The translations under genes were made by a program, and so were the position numbers. From an uncultured Actinomycetes bacterium (lineage in GTDB: Bacteria > Actinomycetota > Thermoleophilia > Gaiellales > F1-60-MAGs149), in contig CAINDT010000195.1 of the NCBI GenBank assembly GCA_903847495.1, forward strand, positions 1 through 7,077: a stretch of 7,077 bases of DNA, given 5' to 3'. Positions within the stretch are counted from its first letter, which is position 1. Every line of letters begins with the position of its first letter. Below, in pieces: positions 1-5,917 of this stretch. The notes beneath the pieces were generated by a model. The model saw nothing but the letters and a program-made list of their open reading frames with translations. It searched no databases and was not told where the DNA came from.

Positions 1-387
1 GACCCTGCGCAGTACGGCACGCTCACGCTCAGCGAGCTCGAGAGCCAGGTCTACGCGTGGGCCGGCGAGCGCAGCATGACCGCGCGCTGCTTTCAGACGA
101 ATCACGAGGGCGTGCTGATCGATCACATCCACGAGTGCCGCGGCTGGGCCAACGGGCTGATCATCAACCCCGGCGCGTGGACGCACTACTCGTACGCGAT
201 CCGCGACGCGCTCGAGATCTTCACGGCGCCCAAGGTCGAGGTGCACCTGTCGGATATCAGCCAGCGGGAGGAGTGGCGGCGCCACTCCGTGATCAGCGAC
301 GTGGTGGATCACGGCATCAGCGGCAAGGGCCCGGACGGCTACCGCGAGGCGCTGGATTGGCTCCAGGAGGCGATCAAGAGTGTCTGA
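1..387 (+). CDS. aroQ: 3-dehydroquinate dehydratase, type II (5' end missing)
   Basis: Converts 3-dehydroquinate to 3-dehydroshikimate in the cytoplasmic shikimate pathway. The reading frame is open from base 1 and gives 128 residues before TGA. Counting from the window edge, the type II active site is visible: catalytic Tyr5 in QYG, the NHEG.LID.IH block at 34-44, Asn56 of INPGA, His62, Glu80 and His82 of EVHLS, Arg89 and Arg93. These positions are a constant 19 less than the residue numbers I recall for the Mycobacterium tuberculosis enzyme (147 aa), so about 19 N-terminal residues, including the catalytic Arg, lie upstream of the window. The ATG at 76 is internal and is not the start, because homology runs past it to base 1. 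The end overlaps the next gene by 8 nt, suggesting translational coupling. Confidence 0.96.
   Translation, partial: DPAQYGTLTLSELESQVYAWAGERSMTARCFQTNHEGVLIDHIHECRGWANGLIINPGAWTHYSYAIRDALEIFTAPKVEVHLSDISQREEWRRHSVISDVVDHGISGKGPDGYREALDWLQEAIKSV
365..370 (+). promoter_or_regulatory. Shine-Dalgarno site for the M24 peptidase
   Basis: AGGAGG lies 9 nt before the GTG at 380, inside the last codons of aroQ. It is a near-perfect anti-16S match and fixes this GTG as the start of the peptidase gene. Confidence 0.8.
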
Positions 388-1474
388 GCAGCGAGCCCGC
401 ATCGACCGCGCCATCGACGCACTCAGCGGTGCCGGCGTCGACGCACTGATGGTCACCAACCTCGTCAACGTGCGGTACCTGACCGGGTACACCGGCACGA
501 ACGGCATCGTCGTCCTGTCGAAGGACCGCGCCGTGTTCATCACCGACTTCCGCTACGCCGACGGTGTAGAGCACCTGCGTGCGCTGCTCGACGTGGTGAT
601 CCTCGAGCGCGACATCGCGGGGATGACGGTCGAGGCGCTGCACGAGCACGCGCCGGGCTGCGTCAGCGTCGGCTTCGAAGGCGCGCTGCCCTACGCGCTC
701 GCCGATCGCCTCCGTGGCATGACGCCGCCGGGCGTCGAGCTCGTGCTCGCCGATGGCATGATCGAGGAGCTGCGCCTCGTCAAGAGCGATGCGGAGATCG
801 CGGCGTCGCGCCACGCAGCCGACATCCTCGAGGTCGTCTACACCGACATCGCCAACGGCACGCTCGTCGGGCGCACCGAGGCCGACGTCGCGTGGCAGAT
901 CGAACGCACGATCCGCGAGGCGGGCTTCCCGGCGCTGTCCTTCGAATCGATCGTCGCGTCCGGCAGCAACGGCGCCCGGCCGCACGCCGACCCGGGCCCC
1001 AAGGTGATCGAGCGCGGCGAGCTTGTGACGGTCGACATCGGCGCGCGCGGCGAGAGCGGCTACTGCTCCGACTGCACGCGCACCTTCGCGGCGGGTGGTG
1101 CGCCCGCGTCCGAGGCGGCCGCCGACTACCAGCTCGTGCTCGACGCCCAGCTCGCCGGGCTCGGCTCCGTGCGTCCCGGTGCAATCGGCGGCGCGTGCGA
1201 TGCGACGGCCCGCGAGGTCATCGCCGACGCCGGCTGCGGCGACCTCTTCGGCCATGGGCTCGGGCACGGCACGGGCCTCGACATCCACGAGGCACCGACC
1301 CTGCGCAAGGGCTCCGAGGACATCCTCGCTCCGGGCATGATCGTCACCGTCGAGCCCGGCATCTACCGCCCGGGCCAGTGGGGCATTCGCATCGAAGACC
1401 AGGTCGTCGTGACTGAGTCCGGCCACGAGATCCTGACGGGGTTCACCAAGACCCTCGTCGAGACCGCCGGGTAG
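380..1474 (+). CDS. pepQ: M24 family Xaa-Pro peptidase (aminopeptidase P / prolidase type)
   Basis: Cytoplasmic two-metal peptidase expected to cleave X-Pro bonds in peptides. It has 364 residues, with a GTG start chosen from the AGGAGG at 365-370. Residues 1 to about 125 are the creatinase-like N-terminal domain (VRYLTGYTGTNG near 32). The rest is the pita-bread catalytic domain. All five metal ligands are present: Asp219 (VDIGA), Asp231 (CSDCTRTF), His296 (HGLGHGTGLDIHE), Glu325 (TVEPGIY) and Glu339 (GIRIEDQ). His292 and His303 match the accessory active-site histidines. The two Asp ligands are 12 positions apart rather than the family's usual 11, because the turn between them (ARGESGY) is one residue longer. 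The placement between aroQ and efp matches pepQ of mycobacteria and yqhT of Bacillus. The sequence alone does not separate aminopeptidase P from prolidase. Confidence 0.95.
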   Translation: MSEQRARIDRAIDALSGAGVDALMVTNLVNVRYLTGYTGTNGIVVLSKDRAVFITDFRYADGVEHLRALLDVVILERDIAGMTVEALHEHAPGCVSVGFEGALPYALADRLRGMTPPGVELVLADGMIEELRLVKSDAEIAASRHAADILEVVYTDIANGTLVGRTEADVAWQIERTIREAGFPALSFESIVASGSNGARPHADPGPKVIERGELVTVDIGARGESGYCSDCTRTFAAGGAPASEAAADYQLVLDAQLAGLGSVRPGAIGGACDATAREVIADAGCGDLFGHGLGHGTGLDIHEAPTLRKGSEDILAPGMIVTVEPGIYRPGQWGIRIEDQVVVTESGHEILTGFTKTLVETAG

Positions 1475-1496
1475 CGCAGCCGGAACGCCAGCCCGG

Positions 1497-1502
1497 TACC
1501 CT
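1497..1502 (+). promoter_or_regulatory. -10-like box TACCCT, possible leaderless promoter for efp
   Basis: TACCCT (consensus TANNNT), preceded by CGG, ends 6 nt before the ATG at 1509. Transcription from it would begin at or next to the start codon, and no good Shine-Dalgarno is visible. The same arrangement (GGTAACCT, 6 nt, ATG) precedes the gene at 5918. No convincing -35 was seen. Confidence 0.4.
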
Positions 1503-1508
1503 GCGGGC

Positions 1509-2075
1509 ATGGCGGAAATGGTCTCCACGAATCAGTTCAAGAACGGCATGCACATCGATGTCGACGGCACGACGTATCGCATCGTCGAGTTCCAGCACGT
1601 CAAGCCCGGCAAGGGCGGGGCGTTCGTGCGCACGAAGCTGAAGAACTTCGACAACGGCTCCGTGGTGGATCGCACCTTCCGTGCCGGTGAGAAGTTCCCG
1701 CGCATCCTCACGAGCGTCGCCGACATGCAGTTCCTGTACGACGACGGCACCGACGTCGTGATGATGAACACGGAGACGTACGAGCAGGTCGCGCTCAAGC
1801 GCTCGATGTGCGAGGAGGATCTGCGCTGGCTCAAGGAGGGCGACACCGTCCAACTGCTCAGCGTCGATGACAACCCCGCGTCGCTGCAGTTGCCCGCCTC
1901 GGTCGAGCTGTCGGTCACCGCGACCGAGCCCGGCGTCAAGGGCGACACCGTGTCGAACGTGATGAAGCCCGCGACGCTCGAGACCGGCGCGGTTGTGCAG
2001 GTGCCCCTGTTCGTCAACGAGGGCGATCGCATCCGCGTTGACACCCGCGAGGCCAAGTACATCTCGCGCGCCTAG
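1509..2075 (+). CDS. efp: Elongation factor P
   Basis: Binds ribosomes stalled on consecutive prolines and promotes peptide bond formation. The 188 residues are the usual three-domain length: KOW-like domain I (about 1-65), then two OB-fold domains, ending in a typical GDRIRVDTREAKYISRA. Lys35 sits at the tip of the conserved loop HVKPGKGGAF (30-39), the residue that in other bacteria is left bare or is modified by species-specific enzymes. A Lys rather than Arg excludes the EarP/rhamnose type, and no modification gene is visible here. Two in-frame ATGs exist. Family N-termini usually read M-x-STN, which fits Met4 at 1518, while the -10-like box at 1497-1502 is positioned for a leaderless start at 1509, the start given here. 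The gene begins 34 nt after the peptidase stop and is followed by the intergenic repeat element. Confidence 0.97.
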   Translation: MAEMVSTNQFKNGMHIDVDGTTYRIVEFQHVKPGKGGAFVRTKLKNFDNGSVVDRTFRAGEKFPRILTSVADMQFLYDDGTDVVMMNTETYEQVALKRSMCEEDLRWLKEGDTVQLLSVDDNPASLQLPASVELSVTATEPGVKGDTVSNVMKPATLETGAVVQVPLFVNEGDRIRVDTREAKYISRA

Positions 2076-2124
2076 CGCTCCGCCTGCGGGCGTGCGTTGC
2101 GGGGTTCGTCGTCGATCAGGTGTG

Positions 2125-2223
2125 GATGCTCCAAAGGGGTCAGACCCTTTTGGTGCATGCGAGCCGTTGAAGGCAGTACGGCGCCGATCATGCTCCAAAA
2201 GGGTCTGACCCCTTTGGAGCATC
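2125..2223. repeat. Paired inverted palindromic repeat (REP/BIME-like element)
   Basis: Two 35-bp arms (2125-2159 and 2189-2223) are inverted copies of each other with one mismatch (T2154 against T2194), separated by 29 nt. Each arm is also an imperfect palindrome. In the right arm, ATGCTCCAAA (2190-2199) pairs with TTTGGAGCAT (2213-2222), and GGGTC pairs with GACCC around T2206, with one A/C mismatch. The core AGGGGTCAGACCC is AT-richer at its flanks than its surroundings. From memory, near-identical GGGTCAGACCC palindromes are scattered through many bacterial genomes, often near Y1 (IS200-like/RAYT) transposases, but none is in this window. Transcribed, it could fold into one long hairpin or two smaller ones and might end or stabilise the efp transcript. 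Confidence 0.8.
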
Positions 2224-2276
2224 TGCGCTCGAGCAACCTCTCGCTGCCGATACGCGTTCCCGCTGCCCGCCCGCCG

Positions 2277-2299
2277 CGGAGCGCGCCCTGCGCGCTCCG
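2277..2299 (+). terminator. 10-bp GC hairpin, possible terminator or operator
   Basis: CGGAGCGCGC (2277-2286) pairs perfectly with GCGCGCTCCG (2290-2299) across a CCT loop. There is no U-tract after it (GGTTGTCC follows), so it is a weak intrinsic-terminator candidate, though high-GC actinobacteria often lack the U-tract. It also covers the place where a -35 would lie for the -10-like box at 2314, so a regulator-binding palindrome is an equal alternative. Confidence 0.4.
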
Positions 2300-2313
2300 G
2301 GTTGTCCGGTCGC

Positions 2314-2319
2314 TAACCT
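2314..2319 (+). promoter_or_regulatory. -10-like box TAACCT upstream of the fused CT-BCCP gene
   Basis: TAACCT ends 9 nt before the ATG at 2329. Initiation about 7 nt downstream would leave almost no 5' leader, and no Shine-Dalgarno is visible (sequence before ATG is CTTGACCTG). It matches the boxes at 1497 and 5906 except for slightly longer spacing. It is probably the promoter of the accB-fusion/accC/nusB unit. Confidence 0.4.
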
Positions 2320-2328
2320 CTTGACCTG

Positions 2329-4110
2329 ATGGCCCGTCTCGTCGACACCACGCTGCGCATCCTCGCGCAGGAGCCGATCGCCGGGCGCGTCCCTGCGTCG
2401 CTCCAGTTCGAGGCCTGCGAGCTGCTCGACAGCGCAGGCTTCCACGTGCTCGAGGTGACGGGCGGCGGCTGCTTCCACAGCGCGATCCAGCGCGGCACCG
2501 AGAGCCCCTGGGAGCGCATTCGCAATCTGCGCCGTCGCGCCACACAGACGCCGCTCGGCATGGCGCTGCGCGGCCGCTTCCTCGTCGGCACCCAGCCCGT
2601 GGAGCAGGACCTGATCCGCCGCTTCGTCGATAGCGCTGCCGAGTCCGGCATCGCGGTCTTCCGCATGCACGACCCGATGAACGACCCCGAGGATCTCGCG
2701 GGTCCCGTCGAGGCCGTGCGCGAGACTGGTGCCCGTCTGCACCTCGGCCTCGTCTACGACGATCATCCGGACGGCGAGGCGCGCATGCTCCAGCGCGCGC
2801 CCGAGCTGGCCGCCCTCGGCGCCGACCGCTTGCTGCTGCTCGACCCTGCCGGGGCGATCGATCCGTCGAAGACCGGCGCGCTGATCACGAAGCTCCGCGA
2901 TGCGGCCGGCATCCCCGTCGGTCTGTACCCGCAGGGCCCGGGCGGTACGTCGCTGGCCGTTGCGATCGAGGCTGCGCGCGCCGGTGCCGATCCGATCTCC
3001 GTCGCCACCTACCCGCTCGCCGTGTCCGGGCATCGCACGAGCTCCGAGCTGCTGTGCCAGACGATCGACGGGCTCGGCCTCGAGTCGGGCATCGATCAGG
3101 GCGTCCTCTGGCAGGTCGCCGAGATGCTCGACCGCGCGCTGTTCGCCGACACCACGCTGCCGCCGCCGCTGTCGGCGCACGTCTCGCTGCAGGCCGCCCT
3201 CAAGGGCGTGCCCGCGGGTCTCGTCGCCGGCGTTGAGCGCCGCCTCGAGGCGATCGATGCGAGTGACCGGCTGTCCGAGGTGCTCGATGAGGTCCAGCGC
3301 GTGCGCGAGGATCTCGGCACGCCGCCCGCCGCGTCGCCGCTCGGCGACGTGATTGCGCGGCAGGCGATCGACCACGTGCTCGAAGGCCGCCGCTGGAACT
3401 CGATCGACGGCGAGATGCGCGCCCTGATCCGCGGCGAGTGGGGTCGTCCGCCCGCCGCCATGAACGCCGAGGTCGTCGCGCTGGCCGAGGCCGGCAACGG
3501 CGGCTCGTCCTCCATCCCCGTGCCCGCCGACATCGCGTCGGCCCGCGCCGAGGTCGGCGAGCTCGCCACCTCCGAGGAGGAGCTCTGCCTCGTCGCACTG
3601 TTCGGCGAGGACGCTGTGCCGCTGCTCGAGCGTCTGCGCGGCCGGCATCAGGCGATCGCCACCGGCGTCACCAACGAGGAGGAGGAGCGCATCCGCGGCC
3701 TCGTCGATCTCCTCGAGGAGACCGGTCTCGGCGAGCTCGAGGTGGAGGAGGGCGGTATCCGCATTTCGCTGCGCCAGCAGGCGCCGGTGCAGCAGGTGTT
3801 TGCGGCACCCGTGGCCGCTGCCGCTGCAGCCGCGCCGGCCGAGGCCGCGCCCGCTGCGCCCACCGGCCAGCAGATCACGAGCCCGATGGTTGGCACCTTC
3901 TACCGCTCGCCCGGACCGGGCGAATCTGCCTTCATCGAGGAGGGCGCCAAGGTCGAGGTCGGCCAGGTGCTCTGCATCCTCGAGGCGATGAAGCTCTTCA
4001 ACGAGTTCAAGGCCGAGACCGCTGGCACGATCACGCGCATCCTCGTCGAGGACGCCACGGCCGTCGAGTTCGGCCAGCCGCTGTTCGAGATCGACCCCAG
4101 CGGGGCGTAA
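2329..4110 (+). CDS. accB: Degenerate carboxyltransferase domain fused to an ACC-type biotin carboxyl carrier protein
   Basis: 593 residues in one unbroken frame. Residues 1 to about 385 follow the CT (HMGL-like plus PYC_OADA) domain of pyruvate carboxylase, oxaloacetate decarboxylase alpha and transcarboxylase 5S: DTTLR (6-10), EVTGGGCF (42-49), SPWERIRNL (59-67), LRGRFLVG (80-87), FRMHDPMND (111-119), DRLSEVLDEVQRVREDLG (313-330), GRPPAAMNAEV (372-382). Residues 414-438 resemble the tail of OadA/PycB. From about 448 it becomes AccB: a helix plus GLGELEVEEGGIRISL, an Ala/Pro linker (about 491-511), and a biotinyl domain with the ACC-type thumb (GTFYRSPGPG) and EAMKLFNE, biotin on Lys555. The CT metal ligands are all replaced: Asp to Ile11, carbamylated Lys to Leu171, HxH to Tyr200-P-Gln202. 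So the carrier is expected to work with AccC, while the CT part is probably catalytically inert. The stop overlaps accC by one base (TAATG). Confidence 0.93.
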   Translation: MARLVDTTLRILAQEPIAGRVPASLQFEACELLDSAGFHVLEVTGGGCFHSAIQRGTESPWERIRNLRRRATQTPLGMALRGRFLVGTQPVEQDLIRRFVDSAAESGIAVFRMHDPMNDPEDLAGPVEAVRETGARLHLGLVYDDHPDGEARMLQRAPELAALGADRLLLLDPAGAIDPSKTGALITKLRDAAGIPVGLYPQGPGGTSLAVAIEAARAGADPISVATYPLAVSGHRTSSELLCQTIDGLGLESGIDQGVLWQVAEMLDRALFADTTLPPPLSAHVSLQAALKGVPAGLVAGVERRLEAIDASDRLSEVLDEVQRVREDLGTPPAASPLGDVIARQAIDHVLEGRRWNSIDGEMRALIRGEWGRPPAAMNAEVVALAEAGNGGSSSIPVPADIASARAEVGELATSEEELCLVALFGEDAVPLLERLRGRHQAIATGVTNEEEERIRGLVDLLEETGLGELEVEEGGIRISLRQQAPVQQVFAAPVAAAAAAAPAEAAPAAPTGQQITSPMVGTFYRSPGPGESAFIEEGAKVEVGQVLCILEAMKLFNEFKAETAGTITRILVEDATAVEFGQPLFEIDPSGA

Positions 4111-5471
4111 TGCTGCGTCGTTGCCTCGTCGCGAACCGGGGCGAGATCGCCGTCCGGATCATCCGTGCCTGCCACGAGCTCGGCATCGAGGCCGTCGCCG
4201 TCCACTCGACCGCAGACCGCGACGCGATGCACGTGCGCATGGCCGATCACGCGGTGCAGATCGGTCCGCCGCAGGCGTCGGAGTCGTACCTGCGCGTCGA
4301 TCGCCTTGTCTCGGCCGCGCTTTCGACGGGCTGCGACTCGATCCATCCGGGCTATGGCTTTCTGTCGGAGAGCACCGAACTGGTGCGCGCCTGCGCGGAG
4401 CACGACCTGATCTGGATCGGTCCCTCGGCCGAGGTGATCGAGACGATGGGCGACAAGGCCGTTGCCAAGGACACGATGCGCAACGCAGGATTGCCGCTCG
4501 TGCCCGGTTCTGGCGGCCGTCTGTCGGGTCCTGACGAGGCCGCCGAGGTTGCGAAGGACGCCGGCTACCCGGTGCTGCTCAAGGCCGCGGCTGGAGGTGG
4601 CGGCAAGGGCATGCGGCTCGTGCACGAGCCTGGCCAGGTGCGCGACCTGTTCCTCGCGGCCAGTGCTGAGGCCGACGCCGCCTTCGGCGACGCGGGCATG
4701 TATCTCGAGAAGGCCGTCATCGACGCGCATCACGTGGAGATCCAGGTGATGGGCGACGGGCGGGGTGGAGGCATCATCCTCGGCGAGCGCGAGTGCTCGA
4801 TCCAGCGTCGTCATCAGAAGCTGATCGAGGAGTCGCCGTCGCCGTTTCTGTCCGCCGCCACGCGCGAGCAGATGATCACCGCGGCCCATGACGCCGTCGA
4901 GTCGCTCAAGTACTCCGGCGCTGGCACGATCGAGTTCCTCGTCGGTGACGACCAGTCGTTCTACTTCATGGAGATGAACACGCGCCTCCAGGTCGAGCAT
5001 CCCGTCACCGAGGTCGTGGCGGGCTTCGATCTCGTGCAGGCCCAGCTGCTCGTTGCCGGTGGCGAGGCGCTCCCGGAGTGGAGCGAGGCCGAGAACCGTG
5101 GTCACGCCATCGAGTTCCGCATCAACGCCGAAGACCCGATGCACGGCTTCCGCCCGGCACCGGGGCGCATCGAGCGCTTTCGCCCGGCCCTCGGCCCCGG
5201 CATCCGCATCGACACCTTCATGGAAGATGGCGCCACGGTGCCGCCCTTCTACGACTCGATGATCGCGAAGCTGATCGTCTCCGGCCCCGACCGTGCGGCG
5301 GTGCTCGCTCGGTCCGCCCGCGCGCTCGACGAGTTCGAGATCGTCGGCATCCCCACGACCATCCCGCTGCTGCGCGAGATCGTCGACGAGCCGAACTTCC
5401 GCGCAGGCCGCTACACCACGACGTACATCGACGAGGTCGGTCACACGCTCTCCACGCTCGGGGAGGCATAG
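4110..5471 (+). CDS. accC: Biotin carboxylase (acetyl-CoA carboxylase subunit)
   Basis: ATP-grasp enzyme that carboxylates the biotin on the carrier protein with bicarbonate, the first half-reaction of acyl-CoA carboxylases. It has 453 residues, close to the usual ~450. N-terminal domain 1 to about 114 starts with ANRGEIAVRIIRACHELGI, and HPGYGFLSE is at 79-87. The ATP-grasp region has Lys116 (MGDK), Lys158 and the Gly-rich loop AAAGGGGKGM. The catalytic set is complete: His208, Gln232 and His235 (ECSIQRRHQKLIEE), Glu275, Glu288, Asn290, Arg292, Glu296 and Arg337 (GHAIEFRINAEDP), nearly the same numbering as in Escherichia coli. The ATG start shares one base with the upstream stop, implying coupled synthesis with the carrier. 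No AccA or AccD is in the window, so the acceptor substrate (acetyl-CoA or another acyl-CoA) is inferred from the ACC-type carrier domain. Confidence 0.97.
   Translation: MLRRCLVANRGEIAVRIIRACHELGIEAVAVHSTADRDAMHVRMADHAVQIGPPQASESYLRVDRLVSAALSTGCDSIHPGYGFLSESTELVRACAEHDLIWIGPSAEVIETMGDKAVAKDTMRNAGLPLVPGSGGRLSGPDEAAEVAKDAGYPVLLKAAAGGGGKGMRLVHEPGQVRDLFLAASAEADAAFGDAGMYLEKAVIDAHHVEIQVMGDGRGGGIILGERECSIQRRHQKLIEESPSPFLSAATREQMITAAHDAVESLKYSGAGTIEFLVGDDQSFYFMEMNTRLQVEHPVTEVVAGFDLVQAQLLVAGGEALPEWSEAENRGHAIEFRINAEDPMHGFRPAPGRIERFRPALGPGIRIDTFMEDGATVPPFYDSMIAKLIVSGPDRAAVLARSARALDEFEIVGIPTTIPLLREIVDEPNFRAGRYTTTYIDEVGHTLSTLGEA
5462..5466 (+). promoter_or_regulatory. Shine-Dalgarno site for nusB
   Basis: GGAGG sits in the last codons of accC, 7 nt before the GTG at 5474. 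It selects this GTG as the nusB start and ties nusB translation to the accC message. Confidence 0.75.
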
Positions 5472-5473
5472 GC

Positions 5474-5908
5474 GTGGCTGCCGAGGCGGAGACCAAGGAC
5501 GCCGACGCGTCCCGCCGCCAGTCGCGCCGCGCCGCCGTGATGCTCTTGTACCAGGAGGACATCACCGGCCATGCGATGGCCGACATCGTGAGCCAGCACG
5601 AGCGCGATGCCAACCGACCACTGCCCGCGTATTCGCGCCAGCTGATCGATGGCGTCCACGACCAGCAGACGCGCCTCGACGGCGAGATCGACGAACTGGC
5701 GCAGGGCTGGAGCATCGAGCGCATCGCACCCGTGGAGCGCGCCGTGCTGCGCGTCGGTCTGCTCGAACTCGACCAGGACGATCCGCCGGCTGCCGTTGCG
5801 ATCGCCGAGGGCGTCGCGCTCGCCCGGCGTTATGCGTCGCCGGAGGCCGCCGCGTTCGTCAACGGCATCCTCAGCGCCGCCGCCCGCACACGCGGCAAGG
5901 GACGGTAA
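5474..5908 (+). CDS. nusB: Transcription antitermination factor NusB
   Basis: All-helical RNA-binding protein that pairs with NusE (ribosomal protein S10) on boxA to prevent early termination of rRNA transcription. It has 144 residues, normal for the family. A short charged N-terminal tail (1-13) precedes the RNA-binding helix SRRQSRRAAVMLLYQ (13-27). The middle holds IERIAPVERAVLRVGLLEL (81-99), and the C-terminal signature is AIAEGVALARRYASPEAAAFVNGIL (109-133). The GTG start is 2 nt after the accC stop and is chosen from the GGAGG at 5462-5466, since upstream in-frame starts lie deep inside accC. The stop codon TAA is shared with the -10-like box before the next gene. Confidence 0.95.
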   Translation: MAAEAETKDADASRRQSRRAAVMLLYQEDITGHAMADIVSQHERDANRPLPAYSRQLIDGVHDQQTRLDGEIDELAQGWSIERIAPVERAVLRVGLLELDQDDPPAAVAIAEGVALARRYASPEAAAFVNGILSAAARTRGKGR

Positions 5909-5911
5909 CCT
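5906..5911 (+). promoter_or_regulatory. -10-like box TAACCT, possible leaderless promoter for the small gene at 5918
   Basis: TAACCT, preceded by CGG, begins with the nusB stop codon and ends exactly 6 nt before the ATG at 5918, the same geometry as the box before efp. No Shine-Dalgarno is present in the 6-nt gap. No -35 was recognised. Confidence 0.4.
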
Positions 5912-5917
5912 CCGCGT

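Larger units (their letters stand above)
2076..2328. other. 253-bp intergenic region between efp and the carboxylase genes
   Basis: No gene is supported here. Short open frames run through it on both strands, but they are in-frame readings of the palindromic arms and have no family resemblance. In order it contains about 50 nt of plain GC-rich sequence, the inverted-repeat element 2125-2223, about 50 nt of plain sequence, the GC hairpin 2277-2299, and the -10-like box 2314-2319. Confidence 0.8.

Noticed and set aside
1475..1508. Terminator between the peptidase and efp
   Set aside because: The 34-nt gap has no stable stem or U-tract; only the -10-like box stands out.
374..1528. Long open frame on the minus strand opposite the peptidase gene
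   Set aside because: It mirrors the codon structure of a well-identified + strand gene, is rich in Arg/Asp/Val repeats typical of antisense frames in GC-rich DNA, and shows no family motif.
2125..2223. CRISPR array or insertion sequence
   Set aside because: There are only two copies, in inverted orientation, with no further repeats, no spacers, no transposase gene and no target duplication that I could see.
2097..2324. 75-codon open frame through the intergenic element, with repeated KG(V/L)(R/T)P-like peptides
   Set aside because: The repeated peptides are just translations of the inverted arms. There is no ribosome site and no family resemblance.
2188..3648. 486-codon minus-strand open frame opposite the CT domain
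   Set aside because: The + strand frame is recognisable along its whole length as CT-like. The antisense frame has no recognisable domain and starts or ends inside the palindromic arms.
3438..4109. Upstream in-frame extension of accC
   Set aside because: The extension is low-complexity Arg/Ala/Gly read out of frame with the carrier domain; AccC homology begins exactly at the ATG at 4110.
2329..4110. A sequencing frameshift or chimera as the cause of the missing CT metal ligands
   Set aside because: The frame is continuous, conserved motifs on both sides of each altered ligand stay in register, and the substitutions are separate point-like changes at four sites, not a garbled stretch.
3900..5444. 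514-codon minus-strand open frame opposite accC
   Set aside because: AccC on the + strand has all catalytic residues; the antisense protein is compositional shadow.
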